The notes beneath the pieces were generated by a model. It worked only from the letters and a program-made list of their open reading frames with translations. It did no database searches and had not been told where the DNA came from. This document shows positions 49,292-57,640 of a stretch of 64,000 bases of DNA, piece after piece. The position numbers and the translations under genes are program-made. Origin of the DNA: JAKFDK01 sp036676195 (lineage in GTDB: Bacteria; Bacillota; Sulfobacillia; Symbiobacteriales; ZC4RG38); contig JAKFDK010000022.1 of NCBI GenBank assembly GCA_036676195.1, forward strand, positions 1-64,000, given 5' to 3'. Numbering within the stretch: position 1 is the stretch's first letter; every line of letters begins with the position of its first letter.

Positions 49292-50710
49292 TCATTCAAC
49301 CTCCCGCTCCAGATCGGCCCAGCGCTCACGCAGGGAACTGGCTGCCGGGGCCGGGAAGTCCCGTCCGCCGCCCCAGGCCGCCAGGGGGCCGGGCAGCCAG
49401 GTCAAGTAGCCGTTCCGGCTCCAGGGGCGGGCCAGCAGCCGGAGTAGCCAGAGGCTGCAGCGGTAGCGGCCGGGAGCCGACCAGGTCCAGGCCCAGAGCC
49501 GGAACAGCATCCGCTCCCAGAACGGCACCAACCGGGCCTGTACCCGCTCGGCCCGCTGCTCCCGGATCAGGTGGGGGAGGGGGATCTGCATCGGGCAGGC
49601 TTCGGCGCAGGCGCCGCACAGGCTGCAGGCATCCAGCAACTCGCCAGCCTGCTCCAGCCCCTGCAGCAGGGGGGTGATCACTACCCCGATGGGACCGCTG
49701 TACACCGACCCGTAGCCGTGACCGCCCCCGACCTGCCGGAAGACCGGACAGGCATTCAGGCAGGCCCCGCAGCGGATACAGCGCAGGGCATCCTGGTACG
49801 GGCTGTTCAGCAGACGTTTGCGCCCGGCATCCAGTACCACCACATGCAGTTCTTCCGGGCCGCCAATCTCGCCGGGCCGGCGCGGGCCGGTAATGGCGCT
49901 GACATAGGCGGTAATGTCATGCCCCGAGGCGGAGCGGGGCAGCAATTCAATGAACGCGTCCAGGTCGGCCCAGGAAGGTACCAGCTTCTCCAGCCCGATC
50001 AGGGTGATCATCACTCTGGGCACGCTGGTCACCATGCGGCCGTTGCCCTCGTTCGTCACCAGCACAACGGTGCCGGTTTCGGCAATCCCGAAGTTGGCAC
50101 CGGTAATGCCAACATCGGCCGCAAGGAACTTTTCCCGCAACACGCGCCGGGCCACCGCCGTCAGGGCTTCCGGATCGGTGGTTGTGATGGGTTCGCCCAG
50201 GCGGTCGGCGAACAGGTCGGCCACATCGTGGCGGGTCAGGTGAATGGCCGGCCCGACGATGTGCGCCGGTGCCTCGCCGCGCAGTTGCACAATGTACTCG
50301 CCCAGGTCGGTTTCCACGACTTCGATCCCGGCCGCTTCCAGGGCCGGGTTCAGGTGGATCTCTTCTGAAACCATCGACTTGGACTTCACCACCAGCCGGG
50401 CGTTGTGCTGGCGGGCAATGGCCAGCACATGGGCCACTGCCTCAGCAGCGGTGGCGGCGAAGTGCACCTGGCCGCCGCGCTCCTGCACGGCACGGGTAAA
50501 CTGGCCCAGGTAGCGGCTATGGTCGTTCATTACCTGTTCCTTGGCCGCCCGGGCCCGGTCCCGCAAATTCTGTAGGCGGCCTTGCCCCGCCAGCTTGGCC
50601 CACTGGCGCAGGCGGCCGAAAAAGGCATTATCGGTCGCCCCGGCCACCGCCTTGCGCTTGGGCAGGTTGCCCAGTTCCCGGCTGATCCGTTGCCGCAGTT
50701 CCTGACTCAT
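49292..50710 (-). CDS. lutB: L-lactate utilisation iron-sulfur protein LutB
   Basis: 472 residues from the ATG at 50710, normal length. N-terminal LUD domain (V-V-K-S-K-S-M-V-S-E-E-I-H, then I-T-G-A-N-F-G-I-A-E-T-G-T-V-V-L) followed by two 4Fe-4S motifs, C-I-R-C-G-A-C-L-N-A-C-P and C-S-L-C-G-A-C-A-E-A-C-P, near 320-385. It channels electrons from lactate. Overlaps lutA by four bases. Confidence 0.95.
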   Translation of the reverse strand: MSQELRQRISRELGNLPKRKAVAGATDNAFFGRLRQWAKLAGQGRLQNLRDRARAAKEQVMNDHSRYLGQFTRAVQERGGQVHFAATAAEAVAHVLAIARQHNARLVVKSKSMVSEEIHLNPALEAAGIEVVETDLGEYIVQLRGEAPAHIVGPAIHLTRHDVADLFADRLGEPITTTDPEALTAVARRVLREKFLAADVGITGANFGIAETGTVVLVTNEGNGRMVTSVPRVMITLIGLEKLVPSWADLDAFIELLPRSASGHDITAYVSAITGPRRPGEIGGPEELHVVVLDAGRKRLLNSPYQDALRCIRCGACLNACPVFRQVGGGHGYGSVYSGPIGVVITPLLQGLEQAGELLDACSLCGACAEACPMQIPLPHLIREQRAERVQARLVPFWERMLFRLWAWTWSAPGRYRCSLWLLRLLARPWSRNGYLTWLPGPLAAWGGGRDFPAPAASSLRERWADLEREVE

Positions 50711-51477
50711 CGGCCGCTCACCCCCGCACCGCTCCGCCGGCCGGCCGGCCGGGTGGCCTGATCCAGCAGTTGGGCCAGGTGCAGAATGCGGGTGCCGCCG
50801 CCAGTACGGTTCAGCCGCCCCTGCAGGTGCATCAGGCAGGCACTGTCGGCCCCCACCAGGTACTCGGCGCCGGTGGCCTTCACGTCGGCCAGCTTGTCGT
50901 CGGCCATGGCCACCGCCACTTCCGGCAGCTTCACCGAGAAGGTGCCGCCAAATCCACAGCACAGATCAGGCCGCGCCATCTCCCGGCGCTCCAGGCCCGC
51001 CACCTGGTCCAGCACGGCCTGGGGCTCCTCCCGTACCCCCAGTTCCCGGGTCATGTGGCAGGAACTCATATAGGTAACGCTGCCGTTGAACCGGGCCGCC
51101 AGTTGGCTCAGGTCCACCTTCAGCACCCGGACCAGAAACTCGCTCAACTCGTACGTCTTCCCGGCCAGGGCCCGGGCCTCTGCCTGCAGGGCCGGCTGGT
51201 TGGCAAACAGGTTGGGGTAGACGGTGCGGATCATCCCGGCGCAGGAACCCGAGGGTGTCACCACATACTCGCTATGAGCAAAGGCACGGACCAGGGCACC
51301 CGCCATTTGCTCCGCCTCCGGCCGGTGGCCGCTGTTCCAGGCCGGCTGACCGCAACAGGTCTGGCCGGGCGGGTAGTCCACCGTACAACCCAGCCGCCGC
51401 AGGACTCGGACGGTGCTTTCACCGACCTCGGGAAAGAACGTATCCACCAGACAGGTTGCAAAAAGGGAGACCCGCAT
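50707..51477 (-). CDS. lutA: L-lactate utilisation protein LutA (CCG-domain Fe-S protein)
   Basis: 256 residues from ATG 51477. Two CCG domains: P-G-Q-T-C-C-G-Q-P with G-S-C-A-G-M, and S-S-C-H-M-T-R-E-L-G with D-L-C-C-G-F-G-G-T-F, ligating non-cubane or 4Fe-4S clusters as in heterodisulfide reductase. First gene of lutABC, oxidising L-lactate to pyruvate with electrons to the quinone pool. The GTG at 51489 is an alternative start. No GntR-type LutR gene adjoins; the shared 266-bp divergent region contains the sigma-54 promoter of the opposite operon. Confidence 0.93.
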   Translation of the reverse strand: MRVSLFATCLVDTFFPEVGESTVRVLRRLGCTVDYPPGQTCCGQPAWNSGHRPEAEQMAGALVRAFAHSEYVVTPSGSCAGMIRTVYPNLFANQPALQAEARALAGKTYELSEFLVRVLKVDLSQLAARFNGSVTYMSSCHMTRELGVREEPQAVLDQVAGLERREMARPDLCCGFGGTFSVKLPEVAVAMADDKLADVKATGAEYLVGADSACLMHLQGRLNRTGGGTRILHLAQLLDQATRPAGRRSGAGVSGR

Positions 51478-51576
51478 TTGTAAGTGCACCGCCTGGGCTT
51501 CAGGAATTTTTGGTCATAGTACCGATTTAGCAAGAGTATATCACGCAAAACCTCCGTACTGTGCGGGTCTTCTCAG

Positions 51577-51624
51577 GTTCTAAAGTTAAATCCGACGCCG
51601 GTGGCGAGTTCTAATTTTAAGAAC
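51577..51624. promoter_or_regulatory. Candidate enhancer (UAS) for the sigma-54 promoter
   Basis: GTTCTAAAGTTAAA at 51577 and the dyad GTTCT-AATTTTA-AGAAC at 51608-51624. The two GTTCTAA copies are 31 bp apart (three helical turns) and 75-122 bp upstream of the -24 box at 51699, typical for an enhancer-binding protein. Tandem CCCGAAAA repeats lie between (51656-51675). Confidence 0.5.
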
Positions 51625-51696
51625 ATAGCCATCTAAAACTCTGTTTGTGCAGCAACCCGAAAACCCGAAAACCCGCATCAATAGCCGGTGTCAGCA

Positions 51697-51713
51697 TTGG
51701 CACGGGCCTTGCT
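51697..51713 (+). promoter_or_regulatory. Sigma-54 (-24/-12) promoter of the catabolic island
   Basis: TTGGCACG-GGCC-TTGCT, a full match to the consensus TGGCACG-N4-TTGC[AT]; the GG (51699) and GC (51711) are ten bases apart. Transcription would start near 51724, followed by AGGAGG at 51731 and the GTG start at 51744. Confidence 0.85.
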
Positions 51714-51743
51714 TATATATCTGGGCAGACAGGAGGTGATGGG

Positions 51744-52649
51744 GTGGCTGAACGCACCCCGGTGGTCATCTCCGCCGCCGAAGCGGCTGCCCGTATCCCT
51801 GACGGCGCCGTGATTGGCATTGGCGGATTCGTGACGAGCAACAAGCCCATGACCCTGCTGCGTGAACTCATGCGCCAGCGCCGGCGCAACCTTACCCTGG
51901 TAGCGGCCGGCAGCCTCGAAGTCGACATGCTTCTGGGCCTGGAATTGGTCGAGCGGCTGATCACGCCCTACTGCGGCGCCGAGTCTGTCGCTCCGGTCTG
52001 CCCCATCTTCGGCGCCCGGGCCGGCCGCCAGGTGCGGCTCGAAGATCTGGACCTGGGCACCCTGGGTGCCATGCTGCGGGCCCAGACCATGGGCATTCCC
52101 TTCATGCCGGTGGCCGGACCGGTGGGCACCGCTTTTCCGGAGCGCACCCCGCTCCTGCAGCCGCTGCCGAACCCCTTCGGCGGGCCGGACCTGTACGCCG
52201 CCAAGGCGCTGGAGCTGGACGTGGCTCTGATCCATGCCGGCCAGGCCGACGCCTACGGCAACGTGCAGCACCTGGGGGCAACCTTCATCGACCAGATGCT
52301 GGCCCGGGCCGCCAAACAGGTGATCGTCCAGGTAGAAAAGCTGGTCCCCAACGAGGTCATCCGCAAGCAGCCGGAAGCCACCACTCTGCCGGCCGCCCTG
52401 GTCAGCGCCGTGGTCGTGGCCCCGTACGGCGCCCATCCGTTCGCCTCCCACAGTGCACACGTGTTTGACGAAAAGCACCTGAAAGAGTTTGCTGCGGCCG
52501 GCAAGGCCCTCACCGCCGGCGACGGCACCGCCTTCAACGAGTACGTGGCCCGTTACATTGACGGTCCGGCGGACCACACCCAGTACCTGGAGCAGGTCGG
52601 GGTCCAGCGCCTGCTCAGCCTGGCACTGGAGGGGGGTGCCAAATCATGA
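51744..52649 (+). CDS. CoA-transferase-fold protein, alpha subunit (GctA/IpdA-like)
   Basis: 301 residues from GTG 51744 (AGGAGG seven bases upstream). Family I CoA-transferase alpha fold: I-P-D-G-A-V-I-G-I-G-G-F, then N-L-T-L-V-A-A-G-S-L-E-V-D-M-L-L, G-I-P-F-M-P-V and A-Y-G-N-V-Q-H-L-G. Overlaps the beta subunit by four bases. The Glu of the S-E-G loop that acts in IpdA-type ring-cleaving hydrolases seems to be replaced (D-L-D-L-G-T-L). With a beta subunit lacking the transferase Glu, the pair may not be a classical CoA-transferase. First gene of the sigma-54-driven operon. Confidence 0.82.
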   Translation: MAERTPVVISAAEAAARIPDGAVIGIGGFVTSNKPMTLLRELMRQRRRNLTLVAAGSLEVDMLLGLELVERLITPYCGAESVAPVCPIFGARAGRQVRLEDLDLGTLGAMLRAQTMGIPFMPVAGPVGTAFPERTPLLQPLPNPFGGPDLYAAKALELDVALIHAGQADAYGNVQHLGATFIDQMLARAAKQVIVQVEKLVPNEVIRKQPEATTLPAALVSAVVVAPYGAHPFASHSAHVFDEKHLKEFAAAGKALTAGDGTAFNEYVARYIDGPADHTQYLEQVGVQRLLSLALEGGAKS

Positions 52650-53425
52650 GCGACGCCAGCCCAAAGGAAACAGCGGCTGTGTTTATCAGCCGCCAGATCC
52701 ACAACAGCGAATACATTTCCCTTGGCACCAACCTGCCTGTGCCCACGGCGGGGGTCCTGCTGGCTCACCTGACCCACGCTCCCGACATCAAGCTCAATGT
52801 CATGAACTACTTCACCAACCTCTCCGGCATTGACCGCTTTGAAGACCTGAACCAGGTGGCCAGCCCCAAGGCGGGCAAGTGGGCCGAGGCGATCATGTCG
52901 CTGGAGCAAATGTTTGACGCCGTCGTGCACATGGACCTGTGTTTCGCCGGCGGCATGCAGGTCGACCGCTACGGCAACATGAACCTGCTCGGGGTCGGCG
53001 AAGGCCCCGGCGGCTGGAAGGTCCGGGGGCCGGGGCCGGTGGGTACGGCCAGCGTCATGGCCGGAGTCAAACGCTTCGTTATTTACACCAACGACCACTC
53101 ACCCCGCACCCTGGTCGAAAAGTGCCAGTACGTGTCAGCGGTAGGATGGCACCAGGGCGGCGCCGATGCCCGGACCAAACTGGGCTTCAAGGGCGGCGGA
53201 CCGGTCTGGTGCATTACCCCCAGGGCGGCCTTCGACTTCGACCCGGAAACGAAGGAAATGCGCCTGCGCTACATCTTCAGCGGCACCGTGGAGGAAACGG
53301 TGGCGCAAATGGGCTTCAAGCCCGCCATCGCCCCCGATGTCTGCGCCGCCCCGGCGCCGACCGCCGAAGAACTCACCACGCTGCGGACCCGGGTAGACCC
53401 GGCGGGATTCCTGCGCCGGAACTGA
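52646..53425 (+). CDS. CoA-transferase-fold protein, beta subunit, catalytic Glu missing
   Basis: 259 residues. GctB/IpdB-like fold: G-T-N-L-P-V-P-T-A-G-V-L-L-A-H-L-T-H-A-P, then G-G-M-Q-V-D-R-Y-G-N-M-N and G-P-G-P-V-G-T-A-S-V. In glutaconate CoA-transferase the nucleophile Glu54 follows T-H-A-P-x-L-x-L as Y-E-S-G; here the same place reads V-M-N-Y-F with Asn54. The thioester exchange chemistry should therefore be absent, as in IpdAB, which hydrolyses a cyclic CoA intermediate in steroid degradation. The alignment was made by eye. A role in opening or hydrolysing an acyl-CoA is the inference. Confidence 0.8.
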   Translation: MSDASPKETAAVFISRQIHNSEYISLGTNLPVPTAGVLLAHLTHAPDIKLNVMNYFTNLSGIDRFEDLNQVASPKAGKWAEAIMSLEQMFDAVVHMDLCFAGGMQVDRYGNMNLLGVGEGPGGWKVRGPGPVGTASVMAGVKRFVIYTNDHSPRTLVEKCQYVSAVGWHQGGADARTKLGFKGGGPVWCITPRAAFDFDPETKEMRLRYIFSGTVEETVAQMGFKPAIAPDVCAAPAPTAEELTTLRTRVDPAGFLRRN

Positions 53426-53457
53426 CCGGTGACTGTTTCAGGAGGTAGAACAACAGC

Positions 53458-55113
53458 ATGGCCGATGACGTACGCAAGGCAGCGGAACAGCGCTGGCGGG
53501 CGGAAAACAAGCCCGAGAGCCTGAAGCCGGTCACACTGCCGACGGGGGTCGAGGTGAAGCCGTACTACGGCCCCAATGACTGGTCGCCTTCGTCCCAGGA
53601 GTACATGGACAAGGTCGGGTTGCCCGGGGAGTACCCCTTCACCCGTGGCGTGCACCCGCTCATGTACCGGACCCGGGGCTGGACCATGCGCCAGTACGCC
53701 GGTTTCGCCACGGCGGAGGAAACGAACCAGAACTATCGGGAACTGCTGGCTCAGGGAGCCGGCGGCCTGTCGGTAGCCTTTGACCTGGTCACCCAGATGG
53801 GCTACGACTCCGACGAACCGGATTACGCCCACGAGGTTGGCCGGGTCGGGGTGGCCATCGACTCCCTGGCGGACTTCGAGACCCTGTTCAGCGGCATCCC
53901 CCTCGACAAGGTAAGCACCTCGTTTACCATCAACGCCGTCACCAACAACATGCTCGCCATGTACCAGGCGGCAGCGGAAAAGCAGGGGGTCGCCCCCGAG
54001 AAGCTGATGGCCACGGTCCAGAACGACAACCTGAAGGAATACATCGCCCGGGGCGCCTTCATCTTCCCCCTCAGGGCCCAGCTCAAGATGGTGGGCGACA
54101 CCATCGAGTACACGGCCAGACACATGCCCAAGAGCGTGCCGGTGAGCATCTGCGGTTACCACATCCGGGAAAGCGGCGCCAATGCCGCCCAGGAAGTGGC
54201 CTACAGCTTCCTGAACGCCGCCGAGTATATCCAGGAAGCCCTGAACCGGGGGCTGGATATTGACGCCTTCGCCTCCCGCCTGAGCTTCAACATGGTATCC
54301 CATATGAACCTGTTTGAAGAAGTGGCCAAGTTCCGGGCCGCCCGGCGGATCTGGGCCAAGCTGCTCAAGGACCGCTTCGGTGCCAAGAGCACCAAGAGCA
54401 TGAAGTGGCTGTTCTTCGCCGGCACCGGCGGCAGCACCCTCACCCGCCAGCAGCCGGACAACAACATCATCCGTGGCACCATCGAGTGCCTGGCGCTGGT
54501 CCTGGGCGGGGTGCAGTCCGTCACCGTCAACACCAAGGACGAGGGCCACATGATCCCCAGCGAGAAAGCCAAACTCATCGCCCTGCGCACCCAGCAGATC
54601 ATCGCCCTGGAGTCCGGCGCGGCCGACACCGTCGACCCGCTGGCCGGCTCCTACTTCGTGGAAAACCTCACCGATCAAATGGAAGCCGCCATCTGGCAGC
54701 ATATCCAGGAAATCGACCGCCGGGGCGGCATGGCCAGGTGCATCGAGGAAGGCTTCGTGCAGAAGCAGATCCTGTCTGAGGGCATCAAGTGGCAGCGCCA
54801 GATCGACAGCGGTGAACGGCCGCTGGTGGGCGTGAACTGTCTGCAGGTGGAAGAGGAAGATCCCGATGACCTGTTCGAGCACGACACCCATGCCGTCGAG
54901 CGGCAGGTGGCGAAGCTGAAGGCCCTGAAGGCGGGCCGTGACAACGAGCGGGTCGAGCGCACGCTGCGGGAACTGGCCGATGTCGGCCGGGAAGGCGGCA
55001 ACACCATGTACCCGATGCTGGAGGCGGTGCGGGCCTACGCCACCGTCGGCGAGATTACGAAGGTGCTCAAGAGCGTGTACGGGGAGTTCAACGAGCCCCT
55101 GAACGTGTTTTGA
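53458..55113 (+). CDS. B12-dependent acyl-CoA mutase, large (substrate-binding) subunit
   Basis: 551 residues, normal for a separate large subunit. AGGAGG precedes the ATG. TIM-barrel signature M-R-Q-Y-A-G-F-A-T-A-E-E with Tyr80 (Tyr89 of methylmalonyl-CoA mutase), Gln188 in V-Q-N-D, Arg198 (Arg207, which binds the substrate carboxylate) and His235 in G-Y-H-I (His244). All four are those of methylmalonyl-CoA mutase; hydroxyisobutyryl-CoA mutases have Ile, and isobutyryl-CoA mutases Phe, at the Tyr. A dicarboxylic acyl-CoA substrate, methylmalonyl/succinyl-type, is therefore likely. The small subunit follows after 24 bp. No MeaB-type chaperone is in the window. Confidence 0.93.
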   Translation: MADDVRKAAEQRWRAENKPESLKPVTLPTGVEVKPYYGPNDWSPSSQEYMDKVGLPGEYPFTRGVHPLMYRTRGWTMRQYAGFATAEETNQNYRELLAQGAGGLSVAFDLVTQMGYDSDEPDYAHEVGRVGVAIDSLADFETLFSGIPLDKVSTSFTINAVTNNMLAMYQAAAEKQGVAPEKLMATVQNDNLKEYIARGAFIFPLRAQLKMVGDTIEYTARHMPKSVPVSICGYHIRESGANAAQEVAYSFLNAAEYIQEALNRGLDIDAFASRLSFNMVSHMNLFEEVAKFRAARRIWAKLLKDRFGAKSTKSMKWLFFAGTGGSTLTRQQPDNNIIRGTIECLALVLGGVQSVTVNTKDEGHMIPSEKAKLIALRTQQIIALESGAADTVDPLAGSYFVENLTDQMEAAIWQHIQEIDRRGGMARCIEEGFVQKQILSEGIKWQRQIDSGERPLVGVNCLQVEEEDPDDLFEHDTHAVERQVAKLKALKAGRDNERVERTLRELADVGREGGNTMYPMLEAVRAYATVGEITKVLKSVYGEFNEPLNVF

Positions 55114-55137
55114 TCCCCGGACAAGGGAGGCCTTGCC

Positions 55138-55557
55138 ATGAGTGACCCAGTACGGCGGTCGGCACCGCTCCGGGTGCTGGTTGCCAAGCCCGGACTCGAC
55201 GGGCACGACCGTGGCGCCAAAACGGTTGCCAAGGCGCTGATGGATGCAGGCATGGAAGTGATCTACACCGGCCTGCACCGTACGGTGCAGCAGGTCGTGA
55301 CCATGGCCGTCCAGGAAGACGTCGACGTGATCGGTCTGAGCTACCTGAACGGCACCCATCTACAGTACACCCTGCAGATCATCGATCTGCTCAAGGCCGA
55401 GGGCCACGGCGACCAGATGGTCGTCTGTGGCGGCATCATCCCCAAGGCGGATGTGCCCAAGCTCCAGGCCATGGGCGTAGCCCAGGTGTTCCTGCCCGGC
55501 ACCTCGCTGTCGGAGCTGGTGACGTACCTGGAAAACAACCGTCCCGAACGCAGCTAA
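55138..55557 (+). CDS. B12-dependent acyl-CoA mutase, small (cobalamin-binding) subunit
   Basis: 139 residues. Cobalamin-binding Rossmann fold with the base-off/His-on motif D-G-H-D-R-G (His ligating cobalt), then the S-x-L segment I-G-L-S-Y-L-N-G and the G-G-I-I-P loop. It docks on the large subunit and carries adenosylcobalamin. Second half of a split mutase, as in archaea and many Bacillota. Confidence 0.95.
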   Translation: MSDPVRRSAPLRVLVAKPGLDGHDRGAKTVAKALMDAGMEVIYTGLHRTVQQVVTMAVQEDVDVIGLSYLNGTHLQYTLQIIDLLKAEGHGDQMVVCGGIIPKADVPKLQAMGVAQVFLPGTSLSELVTYLENNRPERS

Positions 55558-55588
55558 GAATTCGTACCCCAGGGGGAGGCAGCGCCAG

Positions 55589-57640
55589 GTGAGAATTGGC
55601 ATCGATGTGGGCGGCACCTTCACCGACGTGGTGATGGTGGATGATACCACCGGCCGCTTCTACTTTACCAAGACTTCAACGACCCGTCCCGATCTCTGGA
55701 AGGGGACCTTGAACGGGATTGAAAAGATCCTGGGCATCGCCGGTGCCACCATTCAGGATGTAGACTATGTGGTTCACGGCACCACCATCGGCACCAACGC
55801 CCTGATTGAGCGCAAGGGGGCCCGTACGGGCCTGCTGACCACCGCCGGCTTCGTCGACGTGTTGGAAATCGGCCGGGTGCAGCGGCCGGGCGCCGCCCTG
55901 TACAACATCTTCATTGATAATCCGATGCCGGTGGTGGCGCGTTACCTGCGCCGGGGCATCCCCGAACGGGTGGGTTCCCGCGGCCAGATCATCACTCCGC
56001 TGGATGAGGAAGCCGTCCGCCGGGAAGTCCGCTACCTGAAGTCCCAGGAAGTGGAGTCTATCGCCGTCTGCTACCTGTTCGGCTTCATGAACCCGGTCCA
56101 CGAGCGGCGCACCGCCGAAATCATCCGCGAAGAGTTCCCCGAGTGCTTCTTCTCCCTGGCCAGCGAGATTTCGCCGGAATTCCGGGAGTACGAGCGCACC
56201 AACACCACCGCCGTCAACGCCTACCTGCAGCCGGTCATGAAGCGGTACCTGGAGCGGCTGGAGTCTGAGCTGAAGGCCAAGTACGGCACCATTGACCTGC
56301 GCATCATGCAGGCTTCCGGTGGCACCATGACGGTGGAAGCGGCCAAGACCCTGGCGGTGAACACCGTCAACTCCGGTCCGGCCGGCGGTGCCCTGGCGGC
56401 GGCCTACATCGGCCAGATCGCCCGTTCCAAGAAGATCATCGGTGTGGACATGGGCGGCACCAGCTACGACATCGGCCTGATCGATGAGGGCGTGCCCCGC
56501 ACCACCAACGAGAACAAGTTCGAGGGCCTGCCGCTGAAAATCCCCATGCTCGACGTGGACAGCATCGGCGCCGGTGGCGGCTCCATTGCCTGGATCGACG
56601 CCGGCGGCAGCCTGAACGTCGGCCCGCAGAGCGCCTCCAGCTTCCCCGGCCCGGCCTGCTACGGCCGGGGCGGCGAAAAGCCCACCGTAACCGACGCCAA
56701 CCTGGTGCTGGGCCGGCTGAACCCGGACTACTTCCTGGGCGGCGAAATGTCGCTCGACGCCGAAAAGGCCCGCACCGCCATCCGGGTCCATATCGCTGAA
56801 CCCATGGGCATGTCTGTGGAAGAAGCCGCCGCCGGGGTCATCCGGGTGGTCAACGCCAAGATGGCCAAGGGTATTGCCACCAACAGCGTGGAAAAGGGCT
56901 TCGACGTGCGTGAGTTCGCCCTGGTCTCCTTCGGCGGCGCCGGCTCCGTGCATGCGGCTGACCTGAGCGCCGACATGGGCATCAAGACCGTGGTAGTACC
57001 ACCCCTGGCCGGCAACCTGTCTGCCTTCGGCCTGCTGGTGGCCGACGCCCGGCACGACTTCGTTGCGACCCGGGTAGTTCCGGTCACCCAGGCCGACCCG
57101 GCCGACCTGACCGCCGCCTACCGGGAAATGGAAAACACCGGCATCGAGCGTCTGAAGGAAGAACGCTTCCGGATTGAAGACATCGGCCTGATCTGGAGCG
57201 CCGATCTGCGTTACGAGGGCCAGGGCTACGAACTGAACGTACCGGTGGACCGGCGTACCCTCACCCAAGAGGACCTGGGCGTACTGCTCGAGCGCTTCCA
57301 CGCCCTCCATATGAAGCGCTACGCCTACGCCTCCAAGGATGAGCCGGTACAGTTCGTGAACCTGCGGGTCGCCGCCATCGGCCAGACCCCCCAGGTCTGC
57401 CTCCAGCGGGAGGAGATGGGTCCCGCCGACGCCGCCTCCGCCGTCAAGAATCACCGCCCGATTTACTGGGAAGGCCAGGGGTATGTGCAAACGCCCGTCT
57501 ACGAGCGTGACCTGCTGGCCCCGGGCATGGTCCTGGAAGGCCCGGCCGTGGTCGAGGAGAAGATCTCAGCCCTGACAGTGCCGCCGGGTACCTCGGCCCA
57601 CATCGACGAGTACCGCAATATTATCCTGACGGTGGGGTGA
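55589..57640 (+). CDS. Hydantoinase/oxoprolinase family protein, A subunit
   Basis: 683 residues, typical HyuA length. Actin-fold ATPase signatures G-I-D-V-G-G-T-F-T-D at 3-12 and, at the second half, G-V-D-M-G-G-T-S-Y-D; G-T-T-I-G-T-N-A-L-I-E follows the first. Members are ATP-dependent: N-methylhydantoinase, 5-oxoprolinase, acetone and acetophenone carboxylases. GTG start with GGGGGAGG upstream. With the B subunit (overlapping by four bases) it should phosphorylate a cyclic amide or a ketone/enol carbonyl. No gamma or extra carboxylase subunit was seen. Confidence 0.92.
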   Translation: MRIGIDVGGTFTDVVMVDDTTGRFYFTKTSTTRPDLWKGTLNGIEKILGIAGATIQDVDYVVHGTTIGTNALIERKGARTGLLTTAGFVDVLEIGRVQRPGAALYNIFIDNPMPVVARYLRRGIPERVGSRGQIITPLDEEAVRREVRYLKSQEVESIAVCYLFGFMNPVHERRTAEIIREEFPECFFSLASEISPEFREYERTNTTAVNAYLQPVMKRYLERLESELKAKYGTIDLRIMQASGGTMTVEAAKTLAVNTVNSGPAGGALAAAYIGQIARSKKIIGVDMGGTSYDIGLIDEGVPRTTNENKFEGLPLKIPMLDVDSIGAGGGSIAWIDAGGSLNVGPQSASSFPGPACYGRGGEKPTVTDANLVLGRLNPDYFLGGEMSLDAEKARTAIRVHIAEPMGMSVEEAAAGVIRVVNAKMAKGIATNSVEKGFDVREFALVSFGGAGSVHAADLSADMGIKTVVVPPLAGNLSAFGLLVADARHDFVATRVVPVTQADPADLTAAYREMENTGIERLKEERFRIEDIGLIWSADLRYEGQGYELNVPVDRRTLTQEDLGVLLERFHALHMKRYAYASKDEPVQFVNLRVAAIGQTPQVCLQREEMGPADAASAVKNHRPIYWEGQGYVQTPVYERDLLAPGMVLEGPAVVEEKISALTVPPGTSAHIDEYRNIILTVG

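Noticed and set aside
51651..51667. Minus-strand GGTTTTCGGG-TTGCT as a sigma-54 promoter for lutABC
   Set aside because: The -24 half is poor and the sequence is explained by the CCCGAAAA tandem repeat.
51656..51675. CCCGAAAA tandem repeats as a CRISPR-like or iteron array
   Set aside because: Only two and a half copies of eight bases, no spacers or replication genes.
53269..55359. 696-residue minus-strand frame over the mutase genes
   Set aside because: Shadow of two well-conserved genes; His/Gly/Asp-rich composition typical of antisense GC-rich DNA.
53458..55557. Assignment as 2-hydroxyisobutyryl-CoA mutase (HcmAB)
   Set aside because: The subunit sizes fit, but the specificity position in M-R-Q-Y-A-G is Tyr, not Ile, and the carboxylate-binding Arg is kept, so a methylmalonyl-type substrate is more likely.
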